64,000 nucleotides of DNA from DATMRF01 sp035566435 (GCA_035566435.1 DATMRF010000034.1:186001-250000); one strand, 5' to 3'; shown: positions 7,529-18,185, counted from the first letter of the stretch. A program made the numbers and translations. The notes: generated from the letters alone by a model not told the origin.

Positions 7529-7812
7529 AAGCCGTCGGTTTGACCCCGACCCTGACCCGCGCGAATGAGCGTTGAAGGAGGCGCTGCGGGGAGTCTTTTC
7601 TACGGTCCGACACACGCGAAGGCACGGTTCATCGTCGTGGCCAGGAACTTTGGCTCACACGGGCCGGTAAGCTCCAGCCTCTCATTTCCGCATAGATTGC
7701 GGGCTCGCAAGCAGGATGTGACTATCCTGGAGCCGAGCCCAAATCCGATTGACTGCGCTTATCAATTGCGTTAGAATTCATCATCCTTTCGAACCGTTGG
7801 GACATACTTGTT

Positions 7813-10800
7813 GTGAAAACGCGCAACTGGCTCGCGGGCTCCGGGAGGCGCGCCGGTGTTGTGTTGCTGGCCGCGTTGACCTTGCTTCCGGCCGAGGCAG
7901 TCGTGTTCACCAGCCAGCTGGTCACCAACCTCCCCGCTTCGCCCGGTGGTTTGCCGTGTGGTTCAAGTCCTTCGCTCGGTGCGGCCATGGGCGGGTATTT
8001 CTACTTTGCCGCATCGGACGGGACTAACGGCACGACCGGCCGCGAATTGTGGCGAACCGACGGCACAGCGGGCGGTACCACTCTCGTAAAAGACATCAAC
8101 CCCGGCGACGGCGATTCCTCGCCGCAGAACATTATCGCGGCCGGGACGAACGTGCTTTTCCTGGCAACCGACGGGGTTCACGGGCAGCAACTGTGGCGGT
8201 CCGACGGCACGGCTGCGGGAACATTTCCGATTACGTCATTTGACACCAATGCATCAATCGTGGCCCTTCGCACGGTCGGCAGTGGGGCCTGCTACCTGGT
8301 CCAGTTCGGCGGCTTCTTTTCCTACACGAATATTCTGTATCGGACGGACGGCACTATCGCTAATACCTTCGCGTTGACGGGGCCCGGAGCCTTTCTTTCA
8401 ACCGATTACTCGTTCGGAACTCTGGATGTTTCCGGAAGCACGATTCTTTACGGGACGCTGGATGGCGTCGGCAACTCGCCCGGCCAGGTTACGAATAGCC
8501 TCTGGAGCTTTAGCGGCAACGGACCTTACACCCTGTTTCATGTCACTACCCAGCCTACTCAAATTACTTTCGCGGGCATTGTCGGCGCAAATTGTTATTT
8601 CGTTGCGGGGAGCACGAACTACAGTACCTATGGCGGCACCACGCCGCCGGAAGGAGTCCATTTTTGCTATATCACGAACTATTATTCGCAGCAGTTTTTG
8701 TGGCGCATCAGCCTGTTCGGCGGCCCGCCCCAGGTAGCCGATGCCAGTCCTTTGGTAACCGCCCAGGGATATTTCGGCCCAACTTGCACGAATTTCTTCG
8801 GTTTCCCCTTTTATGACTCTGAACTGTCTGACTTCAGAGTGATCAATAATCATTTGTTTTATTCGTCCTTTTTCACGCCGCCCAGCGTGCCTCCGGCGCA
8901 ATACACCTACGGCCCCTTGATGGCCATCGGTGAAAGCGGGGCGCCGGCGACTATCGTTCCCGGCAACGCCAACGCCCAGCGCTACGAACAATTCATCGGC
9001 GTCATTGGTGCCAATATTTATTACTGGGATTTCCGGAACCCGAACACAATATTTCAGACCGATGGCGCCAGTGCCGGCGTTGCCGCGCTCAACCTGGGCG
9101 CGCTCGGGTTCCATCCGTCCGAATTTCTGCAGGTCAACTCCCAGTTCTTTTTCGTGAATAGTACCTTTCCCTCGTACTCGTGGGCCGTGACCGACCTGAC
9201 GCCCGCCGGAACCTACAGGTTAATGACCTCGAGCGTGTCCAACTACAGCCTGTTTGAGCCCATTTTTCTGGGAACACTGGGGAATCTGGCGTTTTTTCAT
9301 GCCCTCGATGTGGTAACCGGCGACGAGCCTTACCGCTCCGACGGCACCACCAATGGCACGTTCCTGCTGAAGGACATCGCTCCCGGAACCAACGTGCCGC
9401 CGCCGATGGCTGGGCTTGCTTCCGGCGGCCTGTTTTATTTCCCGCTTGCCACCTCCGACGCCGGCCTCGAGTTATGGCGCAGTGACGGCACGGCCGCGGG
9501 CACCTTCCTGCTCAAGGACATCAACCCGGGGACCAACACTTCGTCGCCCTCCCAACTGACCGCCTGCAACGGGATTGTGTTCTTCTCGGCCGATGATGGG
9601 AGCCACGGTCCGGAACTCTGGCGCTCAGACGGCACCGCCGCCGGCACTTACATGGTTAAAGATATCCGCCCGGGCGCGGCAGGTTCGAATCCCACAAACC
9701 TGGTTACGACCGGCACCAATGTGTTTTTCGTTGCCGATGACGGCTCGCATGGCCCGGAACTTTGGGTGAGCGATGGCACCTCAAACGGCACCTACCTGGT
9801 GCAGGACATCGTGCCGGGCATTGGGTCGGGTAATATTCACGAGCTGGGAGCCAGCGGCGGCGAGGTTCATTTTGTGGCGGGGCCGACCAATACCTCCGGT
9901 CAATTTTGGTTCAGCACTTCGCAGCCTGGCGCGGCGCAGTTCCTGTATGACTTTGGGCCGTCGCCCGACCTGCGGAACTATACCGCGTTCGCCGGCAAGA
10001 CCTATTTTGCCGTGTTTCAATTCGACTTCAGGAACGATCGAAATGTACCATCCCTGTGGGTCACGGACGACACCCCGGCGGGGACGACTGTCATTGCTAA
10101 CAACACCGGCAGCGAAATCAGGACCGCCAACGGCCTTTTGTTCACGACCTACGGTACGAATCTGTTCACCAGCGACGGCACCACTCAGGGCACGGTTGTT
10201 TTGACGAACCAGCCTGGCGGCTTCAGCCAGCTCACACCGCTCGGCACCAACATGTACTTTACCTCCGGGTCGACCCTCTGGTCGAGCGACGGCACTGCCA
10301 ACAATACGTTCCCGGTTGCCCAATTCTCGGACCCGACCCAGCCATTGGCCAATCTGACGCCGTTTGAAGGCACGCTGATCTTCAGCGCCGGATGCCCCAC
10401 GCTGGGCCGCGAGCTTTGGGCCACTGCCCCCGGCCAGGGCGCAACGCTAATCGAAGATCTCAGCCCCTTGAGCGGCAGTGACAACCTGCAACTCATCTCC
10501 GCTGCGAGCAATCAGGTGTTTTATATCGCCAAACCCGCCGGCCAGTCCGCCTGGCAACTGCGCACGCTGCACTTGCAATCGCTTTCCAATCCGCCGGCGG
10601 GCCCGTTCGGGGGCACACCCTGGCCCGTGCCCGGCTTGATCGAGGCTGAAAACTTCGATCTGGGCGGCGAAGGCGTCGCTTACCACGACACCACCGCCGA
10701 CAATGAAGGCGGCGTCTACCGTCCTTTGGAGGGGGTGGACATCGAGGCCTGCGACGACACCAACGGCGGGTTCTGCGTTTTCCAAACCCGTCCCGGTGAG

Positions 10801-12111
10801 TGGATGAATTATACCGTCAATGCCGCCTACACGGGCCTTTACCAGGTCGAGGTTCGCACGACCACTGCGGTGCAGAATACCGGCACGTATTATTTGGCAG
10901 TTGATGGAGTGCAAATGGACATAGAAAACGTGATTAACAACGGCACGCCCGGCAGTTGGGCGTCGATCGTTGACACGATTCCTTTCTCCGCCGGCACCCA
11001 TGTGTTTAGCATCATGTTTTTCACCCCAACCACGGCCGGCGATGTTGGCGCTTACAACTGGTTCAAATTTACCGCGCTCGCAACCAACCAGCCGCCCACC
11101 GTGTTCATTAGCTTTCCACCAGCCGGTGGCATTGTATCCACCGACCAACCGGTCGCCCTTCAGGCCCAGGTGATCGATCCCACCGCGTTTTTCGCGCCCA
11201 CGGTCGAGTTCTTCGTCGATGGCCAGAGCCTGGGCGTGGCCAGCAATCCCCCGTACGCCATGCCCTGGACGCCCACTCCCGGCATCCACACCGCCTCGGC
11301 TATTGCCACCGATTCTTTCGGCGTTTCCGGCGCCAGTTCCAACCTCTTATTTTTTGTCACCGAACCTTTGTTCCCCGACGGGTCATTCTGGCGCGCCAAC
11401 CCTTTCGGCACGAACCTCCCGAACACCTGGCGCACGACCGGTTACGACGACAGCAAATGGCCGCGGCTGCGCGCGCCCTTCGGCTTCGGCTACCAGGACC
11501 TCCGCACCCTCACGCCCTCCAATTTCAACGGCTCGCCCATCCCCACGTTCTACTTCCGCACCACTTTCAGCAATAACCTGAGCACGTTCAATCTCGCCTC
11601 GATCACCCTGACCCGCGACGACGCCGCCGTCGTTTGGATCAACGGCCAGCTTTTGAAGCGCATCAACCTGCCGCAGCCTCCGACCAATGTGGTGTTCACC
11701 AACCTGGCCCTCACCAACGTTGTCAATAACGCGACCCACACCAACGCCGCCGTGGACCTCCTGCTCGTTCCCACTTCCATGCTGCTCGATGGCACCAATC
11801 TCATCGCCGTCGAGATCCATCAAGGCCGGCCCGATCCACGGGAGAATTTCGACATGAAATTCGACCTCTCCTTCACCACCTTCTTCTACGTGCCGCCGAC
11901 CTTGTTGTCGATTTCCGCCACCAACAGCGGGCTCATGTTACAATGGCCTGACACAATGACGAACTGGACCGCGGAACACTCCACCGATTTGAATTCCTGG
12001 AGCCCTGTTACCGGCGCGACCACCGACACCAACGGCTTCTTCAACCTGCTCGTGACGCCCACCTCGAACCCTCGTGACTTCTTCCGCCTGCACCAAACCA
12101 ACGGGCCGTAA
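7813..12111 (+). CDS. Large secreted ELWRSDGT-repeat protein with CBM6-like and Ig-like domains
   Basis: 1432 residues, GTG start, signal peptide to about residue 29 (VVLLAALTLLPAEA). Residues ~30-930 are built from repeats of the type ELWRSDGTAAGTFLLKDINPG, roughly 45-60 residues apart, a hyalin-like pattern that probably forms a beta-propeller or solenoid. Near 939-1085 lies a carbohydrate-binding module like CBM6 (IEAENFDLGGEGVAYHDT, then PGEWMNYTVNAAYTG). Next come an Ig-like domain (~1093-1185), a beta-sandwich domain with YFRTTF and AAVVWINGQ (~1190-1350) and a C-terminal domain ending RDFFRLHQTNGP that resembles the terminal domain of many secreted Verrucomicrobia proteins. Likely an extracellular or surface polysaccharide-binding protein; no catalytic residues are recognised. 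Confidence 0.85.
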   Translation: MKTRNWLAGSGRRAGVVLLAALTLLPAEAVVFTSQLVTNLPASPGGLPCGSSPSLGAAMGGYFYFAASDGTNGTTGRELWRTDGTAGGTTLVKDINPGDGDSSPQNIIAAGTNVLFLATDGVHGQQLWRSDGTAAGTFPITSFDTNASIVALRTVGSGACYLVQFGGFFSYTNILYRTDGTIANTFALTGPGAFLSTDYSFGTLDVSGSTILYGTLDGVGNSPGQVTNSLWSFSGNGPYTLFHVTTQPTQITFAGIVGANCYFVAGSTNYSTYGGTTPPEGVHFCYITNYYSQQFLWRISLFGGPPQVADASPLVTAQGYFGPTCTNFFGFPFYDSELSDFRVINNHLFYSSFFTPPSVPPAQYTYGPLMAIGESGAPATIVPGNANAQRYEQFIGVIGANIYYWDFRNPNTIFQTDGASAGVAALNLGALGFHPSEFLQVNSQFFFVNSTFPSYSWAVTDLTPAGTYRLMTSSVSNYSLFEPIFLGTLGNLAFFHALDVVTGDEPYRSDGTTNGTFLLKDIAPGTNVPPPMAGLASGGLFYFPLATSDAGLELWRSDGTAAGTFLLKDINPGTNTSSPSQLTACNGIVFFSADDGSHGPELWRSDGTAAGTYMVKDIRPGAAGSNPTNLVTTGTNVFFVADDGSHGPELWVSDGTSNGTYLVQDIVPGIGSGNIHELGASGGEVHFVAGPTNTSGQFWFSTSQPGAAQFLYDFGPSPDLRNYTAFAGKTYFAVFQFDFRNDRNVPSLWVTDDTPAGTTVIANNTGSEIRTANGLLFTTYGTNLFTSDGTTQGTVVLTNQPGGFSQLTPLGTNMYFTSGSTLWSSDGTANNTFPVAQFSDPTQPLANLTPFEGTLIFSAGCPTLGRELWATAPGQGATLIEDLSPLSGSDNLQLISAASNQVFYIAKPAGQSAWQLRTLHLQSLSNPPAGPFGGTPWPVPGLIEAENFDLGGEGVAYHDTTADNEGGVYRPLEGVDIEACDDTNGGFCVFQTRPGEWMNYTVNAAYTGLYQVEVRTTTAVQNTGTYYLAVDGVQMDIENVINNGTPGSWASIVDTIPFSAGTHVFSIMFFTPTTAGDVGAYNWFKFTALATNQPPTVFISFPPAGGIVSTDQPVALQAQVIDPTAFFAPTVEFFVDGQSLGVASNPPYAMPWTPTPGIHTASAIATDSFGVSGASSNLLFFVTEPLFPDGSFWRANPFGTNLPNTWRTTGYDDSKWPRLRAPFGFGYQDLRTLTPSNFNGSPIPTFYFRTTFSNNLSTFNLASITLTRDDAAVVWINGQLLKRINLPQPPTNVVFTNLALTNVVNNATHTNAAVDLLLVPTSMLLDGTNLIAVEIHQGRPDPRENFDMKFDLSFTTFFYVPPTLLSISATNSGLMLQWPDTMTNWTAEHSTDLNSWSPVTGATTDTNGFFNLLVTPTSNPRDFFRLHQTNGP

Positions 12112-12343
12112 TAGACGTCGTCTGCTATGTCAGGGCGGATGGCATCTTACTGGATTGTTGGATTGATGGATTGGTGGCGGTGATAACGCCAACGTGCGGG
12201 CGGTAAAGTCAAGAATTCGTCCTCGCTTGACGCGGTGCTGCTTCTCTGGCAATAAGGCGCCATGGTCGGGCTGGATTTCGAACGCTTTGCGCGCCTGGCT
12301 TGTGGTGTTCGTTTTTGGAATGACCTATCGGCAACTTACTTTC

Positions 12344-15124
12344 ATGAATCGCAATCCTTTTCGCGTCGCTTTCGTGCTGATACCCCTGCTAATGCTGCTG
12401 TGCGGCACCTCTCCAGCGGAAGACACCTTTTACCACAGTCCTCTAAACCGCCTGGGTTTTAAGCAAGGCCAGCTCCCTGAAGGTTTTCGGCCTGGCCGCT
12501 TTGACTGGCAATATACGACGGTCTTTCATCCCTATGCGGTTGTGGAGGGCGGCGGCGAGGCGTACATCGGGGGTGAGAACCTGCAGCCGTGGACCCCGCC
12601 AGGCGATTTGTTCCGAAATTCCATTCTCACCGTACGGGTTAGTAAGGACAAACCGGCCCGTGGCACCGTCTTCGTCCCAAAAGAGGATTTCAGCGGGTTC
12701 ATAGCGTTGCCGTTTACCCTCGAGGCCGCCAATTCAACGCCTGAATCCCGCGCGGAGTTCTTCAAGGCAAAGGAACGCCATTACCGGGAGCTCCGGGACC
12801 GCGAAATCCCGGGAGGCGCATGGTTCCGTTTCCAGGAAACTGAAGCCGCCAAGGCTCATGGAGCACAACCCGCAGCCCCGACCCCAAATCCCTGGCGAAG
12901 CCGCGGCTTCCGGCGCGGTCTTGACGAGGATTACGACTCGACCTATGACCTCTTCAGTGGTGGGCGGGCGCTCAGCGAAAATCTGCAACTGGACCGGGTG
13001 TTGCCCGCGACGGCTTCTGAAGCAGCGACTGTGGAGATCAGCACGCTCAAAGGGATCACGGTGCGGGAGATGGATTGGGAACCGTTGCTCAAGGGCGCTG
13101 AACCGAAAACGGACGTACTAGCAGCCTGCGTTCCGTTTGATCAGCACGCGTTGTTTTTTCCGGATTTTCATTCCCTGACGGTTTGGCTGGATGAGGCGGA
13201 CTCGGACGGCACACCGGTGCTGCAAATGTTCGAACCGCGCTCCGAAGACGCTAATTCCCGGGGCCGTTATCAACGCCAGCTTTGCCTGGAACTCAGCGAT
13301 TTGTCCCGCTTGCTTGGGCCGAAGGTCATCACCAGCGCCGCCTTTACGGGGTCCGACCCTTACCTGCGCACGGGGACGGACATCGCCATGCTTTACGAAA
13401 CCAAGTCTGCGGCGATTCTGGTGGCATTTATTCGAGCCCGGCAAGCCGCGGCGCAGAAAACCAACTCGGCCGTAAAAACGGTTCAAGGGGAATTCGAAGG
13501 AGTGGCCTTTTCCGGCGTTGAAACGCCCGATCGCTCGATCTGCTCGTACGTAGCGGGCCTGAAAGAGACGGTTTACGTAAGCAACTCACGGTTCCAGTTG
13601 ACCAACCTGCTCACGGTCGCGCAGGGCAAAAAAGCCGCCCTCTCGTTCCAGGACGAATACAAGTTCTTCCGCAGCCGTTACCCGGCAGGGGAAAGTAACG
13701 AAACGGCCTTCCTCGTGTTGTCCGACGCCACCATCCGGCGCTGGTGCGGACCGCAGTGGCGCATCGGGAACTCGCGGCGAACGCGCGTGGCGGGGGCACT
13801 GGCGGCCCTTCAAGCCGAGCACATGGCCGAACTGGCTGCTGGAGCCACCAAGGAAGCCACGCTGAAGTGCATGATGCCCGAGGCCGGCGAAGTGAAACTC
13901 ACCGCGGCCGGTGTTATTTCTTCGACCTACGGCACGCTGGATTTCCTGACTCCGATTGTGGAACTGCCATTGACCAAGGTCAGCCAGGCCGAAGCCAATG
14001 CCTACAACCGCTGGTGCGCAGGCTACCAGCAAAACTGGAGTCAATTCTTCGATCCGATTGCGGTTCGGTTTTCTCTGGATGCCCGGCAGCTTGGTGCCGA
14101 GGTCACGGTGATGCCGCTGATTGCGGCCAGCGAATATCGCCACTTTGCGGACCTCAGCACGGGATCCAGCATTGGGGCCAACTCCGGCGATCGTCATCCG
14201 GAAGCCCTGTTGCAGGCGGCTTTGGCGCTCAATACGCAATCCGGCCCGATCAAGGACGCGGGCAACTTCCTGGGAAACTTCAATTCTTCGCTCAAGGCCA
14301 ACCCGCTCGGCTGGCTGGGACAATCGATGGCGATCTACGCCGACCGGGATGCGTTCTGGGACGAGTTGCGCCACGCGGAAAAGAGTTCCGATTTCCTCGA
14401 GAAGAATTATCCGCGCCTGCCCGTGGCGGCTTATTTTGAGGTCAAAAACCCGCTCGGCTTGACGGCGTTCCTGGCGTCCTTGCGCGCCTATGTGGAGCAG
14501 ACCGCGCCGAAAATGACGACGTGGGAAAACTTCGAACACCAGGGCCAACCGTACGTCAGAATCCGCTCGATTGACTCCGCTGGATCGGGCATGGCGACCA
14601 ACTTGTGTGTGTATTATGCAGCGACGGCCAAATCCCTGACGGTGACCTTGAGCGAGCCATTGCTTAAACGTGCGCTGGAGCGCCAGGCCGGAGCGGCTCA
14701 GGCAAGCGAAATGCAAAGGCCCTGGCTCGGCACCAACCTTTGCCTGCAGGTCGCCCAGGATTTTGTCCCGGCGCTCGACTCTTTGTTTCGTGACCAGCAC
14801 CGAATCGCCCAGCAACTGCTGGCCTGGAATAACATTCCCATTCTAAATGAATGGAAACGGCGCTTTCCGGAGCAGGACCCGTTGAAGGTCCATGAGCAAT
14901 TTTGGCAGACAAAACTGCTCTGCCCCGGAGGGGGTTCCTACGTTTGGAATGAGAAATGGCAAACGATGGAATCGACCGTCTACGGCCATCCAGGCGAGCC
15001 GAAACCTGGTCCTGACGCCATCCTTCCGCTGAAACGAATCGCCAGCGCTAACCTCGGTTTGAGTTTCGAAAACCAGGGCCTTTCGGCCCGGGCTATTCTC
15101 GAGCGGAATAGCCCGGCGAAGTAG
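12344..15124 (+). CDS. Large secreted protein of unknown function
   Basis: About 926 residues from the ATG at 12344, chosen because it starts a clean signal peptide (MNRNPFRVAFVLIPLLMLLCGTSPAED). The frame extends back to 12194, but those 50 codons look non-coding. The mature part is soluble and mixed alpha/beta, with no recognised catalytic motif and no repeats. It includes the stretch LNRLGFKQGQLPEGFRPGRFDWQYT and a long helical region (~535-570) rich in Ala/Glu. A DUF3352-like fold crossed my mind but I cannot support it. It follows the repeat protein by 232 bp on the same strand and may be co-regulated. Confidence 0.8.
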   Translation: MNRNPFRVAFVLIPLLMLLCGTSPAEDTFYHSPLNRLGFKQGQLPEGFRPGRFDWQYTTVFHPYAVVEGGGEAYIGGENLQPWTPPGDLFRNSILTVRVSKDKPARGTVFVPKEDFSGFIALPFTLEAANSTPESRAEFFKAKERHYRELRDREIPGGAWFRFQETEAAKAHGAQPAAPTPNPWRSRGFRRGLDEDYDSTYDLFSGGRALSENLQLDRVLPATASEAATVEISTLKGITVREMDWEPLLKGAEPKTDVLAACVPFDQHALFFPDFHSLTVWLDEADSDGTPVLQMFEPRSEDANSRGRYQRQLCLELSDLSRLLGPKVITSAAFTGSDPYLRTGTDIAMLYETKSAAILVAFIRARQAAAQKTNSAVKTVQGEFEGVAFSGVETPDRSICSYVAGLKETVYVSNSRFQLTNLLTVAQGKKAALSFQDEYKFFRSRYPAGESNETAFLVLSDATIRRWCGPQWRIGNSRRTRVAGALAALQAEHMAELAAGATKEATLKCMMPEAGEVKLTAAGVISSTYGTLDFLTPIVELPLTKVSQAEANAYNRWCAGYQQNWSQFFDPIAVRFSLDARQLGAEVTVMPLIAASEYRHFADLSTGSSIGANSGDRHPEALLQAALALNTQSGPIKDAGNFLGNFNSSLKANPLGWLGQSMAIYADRDAFWDELRHAEKSSDFLEKNYPRLPVAAYFEVKNPLGLTAFLASLRAYVEQTAPKMTTWENFEHQGQPYVRIRSIDSAGSGMATNLCVYYAATAKSLTVTLSEPLLKRALERQAGAAQASEMQRPWLGTNLCLQVAQDFVPALDSLFRDQHRIAQQLLAWNNIPILNEWKRRFPEQDPLKVHEQFWQTKLLCPGGGSYVWNEKWQTMESTVYGHPGEPKPGPDAILPLKRIASANLGLSFENQGLSARAILERNSPAK

Positions 15125-15321
15125 CGCAAGGTTTGCGCCGCTCCGAGCGGTTGCCCGTCTGCCTCCCGGGAGAATGCTGCATTTTAGCGGGAGCACCAAG
15201 CGGGCGTCTGGGGTCCGTATCCTCGGCGAGGTCATGGGCGGGGTTACCGTAGGACGGCTTCCATAACAGCGGGAAAAGCGCCACCGCCTCGCACGACATT
15301 TCTCCTGCGACCCCGCCTTCC

Positions 15322-17964
15322 TCAGGAGCCGTCGTCGGCGGGCGCCAGGTCCCTGATCGGAACCGCTTCGTCGGGCAGCACGACGCGCAGATCGAACGGC
15401 TCAGATTTGTATGCGTCCAGCACCTCAAGCCCGGCGCAGTCGAAGATTCGTGGATTAGTGACCTGGTATTTCACATAGCGGGCCGAGACGGGCGCGGGCG
15501 GGACGAACCGGAAGGTCGCGCTGGTTAGCGTCTCATCATCAGGCCACATGAAGTTCACGGGCAGGTCCACCCAGCGCAGGTTGCTGTTCAGGAATCCCTG
15601 GGACGCAAAACTTTGGCCGTCCATCGAGGTCAGGACTTCGACCTTGTCTTTCACTTCGCCCTTAAGGGCGTCCCACCACGGATACCCGTGAAAGCTCATA
15701 CCGAAAGCGGCGCAGGACATCGGCGCGCCGAGGTCGAGTGTGAGCACCGGGTTGGCTTTCTGCAGCCAAAGCGCGCCCGAGCGGTAAGACGTGCCGCCGG
15801 CGTAGGAGGGGCCGCCGGCGCCGCTGGTGAGTTTCCGGCCGTCGTCTCCCGCTCCCCAGTTGTGCTCGGACGGCAGTGAAAGCGTGTAAGGCCGGCCAAG
15901 GGCCAGGTTCCGCCCGGTTGTCAACCACTGCGGCACAAACTTCTCGCCACCGGCGTCTTTCCCGTCGGAGTAGCCATCCTTCGCGCCGGCGAGCGCGCCT
16001 GCCAGATTCACCCGGAGGAAGTTCACCACCGGGTGGTCGGCCCCGCCGACATTGATGGTGTACTTGAACGGCAGACGGGTAATAGTCTGGGTGTGGCTGC
16101 GCTTCACCAGCGAGCGGTCCGCCTGCGGTTCGGACCAGTTAAACGTGACCTGCACGGGCTTGAACGCGGGGTCGGCGGGGAGGAAGTTCGCTTCGAGGCG
16201 CACCGCGTAGATGCTGCAAGCGTCCGGGCCCGCCGCGGAGGTGTTCATCAAATACTTCAGCCAGACGGAACGGTGGCCCTTCGGGAGCTGCACGGTTTCA
16301 TAATGAATCACGTCCCACGGCGGCGTGGTGCGACGAAGCGACCACACCATGGTCCAGCTCTTACCGGCATCGAGCGAGTACAACAGGTCGGTGTGGCTCC
16401 CGCGCGCGCGATTGTAGAAGCGCCCGCCGAAGATTACGCGCGTGAGGTCTCTCGGAGCGTCCAGGCGATAGACCAGGTAAGCATCCTGGCGGGCCAGCGT
16501 CGGATGAATCGCCCCCTGATAGCCGGGGTGCCGCGGGACGGAAGTGACGTTGCTTTCCTCGACAATGTGCTCTTTGTACTTCCCGCCTGCCAGCTCCGGC
16601 CAGAAAACGATGGACTCGGTCGGAGCGCCCGCCCCGACATAGACCGTGTTGCGCCCCAGGTTCAATTTGGGCTGCGTCTTGGCATTCAGCATGGTGGTGG
16701 TCTGCACTTCCAGGGCCTGGAGCGAAATGTCCGCGGCGGAGGCCTTGACGGCAAGAGTTGCCTTGAGCAGCACTTCGTAAGCGCCGTTGACGGGCTCAAT
16801 TAGAGTCAGGTCCGCCGATGCGTCGCCCGCGCCCGCGGCTTCCCAGACATTGCTCCACGACAAGCCGTTGTTGCCGCTCACCGCCAAACTCGCCAGGTCG
16901 CCTCGGCTCATGCGCGTGAACCGGGCTTTGAGCTTCAGACTGGTGAGCACGTTGGCGGCGTCCACTTTGAAGATGACCTCGGCCGGCTCACCGGCCTTTA
17001 CCGGCCGCAGCCCGGCGCGCCCGCCAGTGATGTTTTTCGCGCTGTGGATAGTTTTCGCGAGATCGGCCGTGGTCAGGTCCGGCCGGAACTCCCACCGGCC
17101 GTTCCCGCGCAGGTGGTAGCGGTGGTCCGGATCCGTGCCGTTGTTGGGCACGTAGAACTCAGCAGTGGTCCCGAGGCTTTGGTAATAGCGCGTGTAACTT
17201 TCGTTTTCCCGCAGGTTGAGGATATAACGATGGCCGTAATCCCAATCGAAGAAGTAATTGCGGTATTTCAGTCCGTTGGGACTGAAGCAACGCGCCTCCT
17301 CGTCCAGTGACCGTTGCGTGTCCGCCCCCGTGAGAAAGCCGTTCGCGCCCGTCGCATAAAGGCAGTGGTATTTGGCGATGTGGCCACGCTCGGGCACGCC
17401 GCCGGACGCCGCGCACGCGCCTTCCTTGCCGATGTCTTGGACGCCGGCGAGCGTTTTGCCGTCGCACAGGGTGTACAACGCCGACATCGAGTTGTCGTAC
17501 ATGTGCCAGCGGCCATCGTAAAACACCTCCGGAACCGTGTGGAGGGAAATATCCCAGTACTTCGCCGGGAGCCCCAGGTTGTGCCAGAGCGCGCAGTTGA
17601 TGCCGGATATCGTGCTGCACATCGTGTAGCCGTAATCGTTGAACTGGCGGATGGGATCCGTGAGCGCCGTGCCATGTAGAATCATCGGCTCGGTCTGCCG
17701 CCGCCCGATGTGGTTCCAGTAAAACAACGCCCAGCATTTCTCCGCCACGGTGGGCCACCGGGCGGTGATGCTGTGGACCAGGCTCGGCATATCGGAACAA
17801 TCCGGTGACGCGTCGGTCACTACTTTCAGGTTGTAGAGGCCGGCGTGGCACGGGGCCGCGAACAGGTAAAAGACCAGGCCGACGAACCCCGGGAGCGTGA
17901 GGTTCCACGAAAAACAAACTTTTCTGCGCCGGTGCTTTTGGACACGAAGCGGCTGATCTATCAC
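15322..17964 (-). CDS. Secreted transglutaminase-like protein with C-terminal discoidin-like domain
   Basis: 880 residues with an N-terminal hydrophobic signal (FVGLVFYLFAAPCHA, to about residue 41). Residues ~105-160 form a transglutaminase/protease-like core: Cys116 in YGYTMCSTISG, His142 in LHTVPEVFYDGRWHMYD and Asp157, spaced as in the Cys-His-Asp triad of bacterial transglutaminase-like proteins. Two beta-rich regions follow. The C-terminal ~200 residues resemble an F5/8-type C (discoidin) domain, with the phrases VLTLDLGAPMSCAAFGM and SARYVKYQVTN. The role is probably extracellular or periplasmic, acting on peptide or glycan substrates; the substrate is unknown. One copy of the 54-bp repeat lies about 100 bp upstream of its start. 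Confidence 0.8.
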   Translation of the reverse strand: MIDQPLRVQKHRRRKVCFSWNLTLPGFVGLVFYLFAAPCHAGLYNLKVVTDASPDCSDMPSLVHSITARWPTVAEKCWALFYWNHIGRRQTEPMILHGTALTDPIRQFNDYGYTMCSTISGINCALWHNLGLPAKYWDISLHTVPEVFYDGRWHMYDNSMSALYTLCDGKTLAGVQDIGKEGACAASGGVPERGHIAKYHCLYATGANGFLTGADTQRSLDEEARCFSPNGLKYRNYFFDWDYGHRYILNLRENESYTRYYQSLGTTAEFYVPNNGTDPDHRYHLRGNGRWEFRPDLTTADLAKTIHSAKNITGGRAGLRPVKAGEPAEVIFKVDAANVLTSLKLKARFTRMSRGDLASLAVSGNNGLSWSNVWEAAGAGDASADLTLIEPVNGAYEVLLKATLAVKASAADISLQALEVQTTTMLNAKTQPKLNLGRNTVYVGAGAPTESIVFWPELAGGKYKEHIVEESNVTSVPRHPGYQGAIHPTLARQDAYLVYRLDAPRDLTRVIFGGRFYNRARGSHTDLLYSLDAGKSWTMVWSLRRTTPPWDVIHYETVQLPKGHRSVWLKYLMNTSAAGPDACSIYAVRLEANFLPADPAFKPVQVTFNWSEPQADRSLVKRSHTQTITRLPFKYTINVGGADHPVVNFLRVNLAGALAGAKDGYSDGKDAGGEKFVPQWLTTGRNLALGRPYTLSLPSEHNWGAGDDGRKLTSGAGGPSYAGGTSYRSGALWLQKANPVLTLDLGAPMSCAAFGMSFHGYPWWDALKGEVKDKVEVLTSMDGQSFASQGFLNSNLRWVDLPVNFMWPDDETLTSATFRFVPPAPVSARYVKYQVTNPRIFDCAGLEVLDAYKSEPFDLRVVLPDEAVPIRDLAPADDGS

Positions 17965-18062
17965 AACTTTGCCGTTCTAACACTCTGCCTTCGTTTGCGC
18001 AAAGGCAAAGGCGGTGCAAGGTGTGCTTTGAATTGGTGGGCAGAAGTTCGCGAAGGCGCGAA

Positions 18063-18117
18063 CTGATAGGAAATTGCTTTTTGGCGCACGACCTGTACCT
18101 GACGCTGCGCGGGTGAG
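18063..18117 (-). repeat. 54-bp interspersed repeat, copy 1
   Basis: Plus-strand form begins CTGATAGGAAATTGCTTTTT and continues GGCGCACGACCTGTACC to GCGGGTGAG. Same orientation as copies at 19489-19542 and 20780-20834. Each lies just upstream of a minus-strand gene. Confidence 0.85.
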
Positions 18118-18185
18118 TGTCAATAGTTATGACCGACCTTTTACAAGGCTGGAACTGAATGACAGCACAAAGTGGGCTAGGGTAT

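Larger units (their letters stand above)
7447..7812. other. Gene-free stretch across the right transposon end
   Basis: Contains the right terminal repeat (7499-7520) and target duplication (7521-7528), then about 280 bp of chromosomal sequence in which I see no convincing gene in any frame and no clear RNA fold. It is the upstream region of the GTG-initiated secreted protein at 7813. Confidence 0.6.

Noticed and set aside
7565..7774. 69-codon plus-strand frame right of the transposon
   Set aside because: No recognisable protein pattern, no clear ribosome-binding site; treated as non-coding.
13586..14815. 409-codon minus-strand frame inside the secreted protein gene
   Set aside because: Shadow frame; the plus-strand gene has a signal peptide and full-length protein-like composition.
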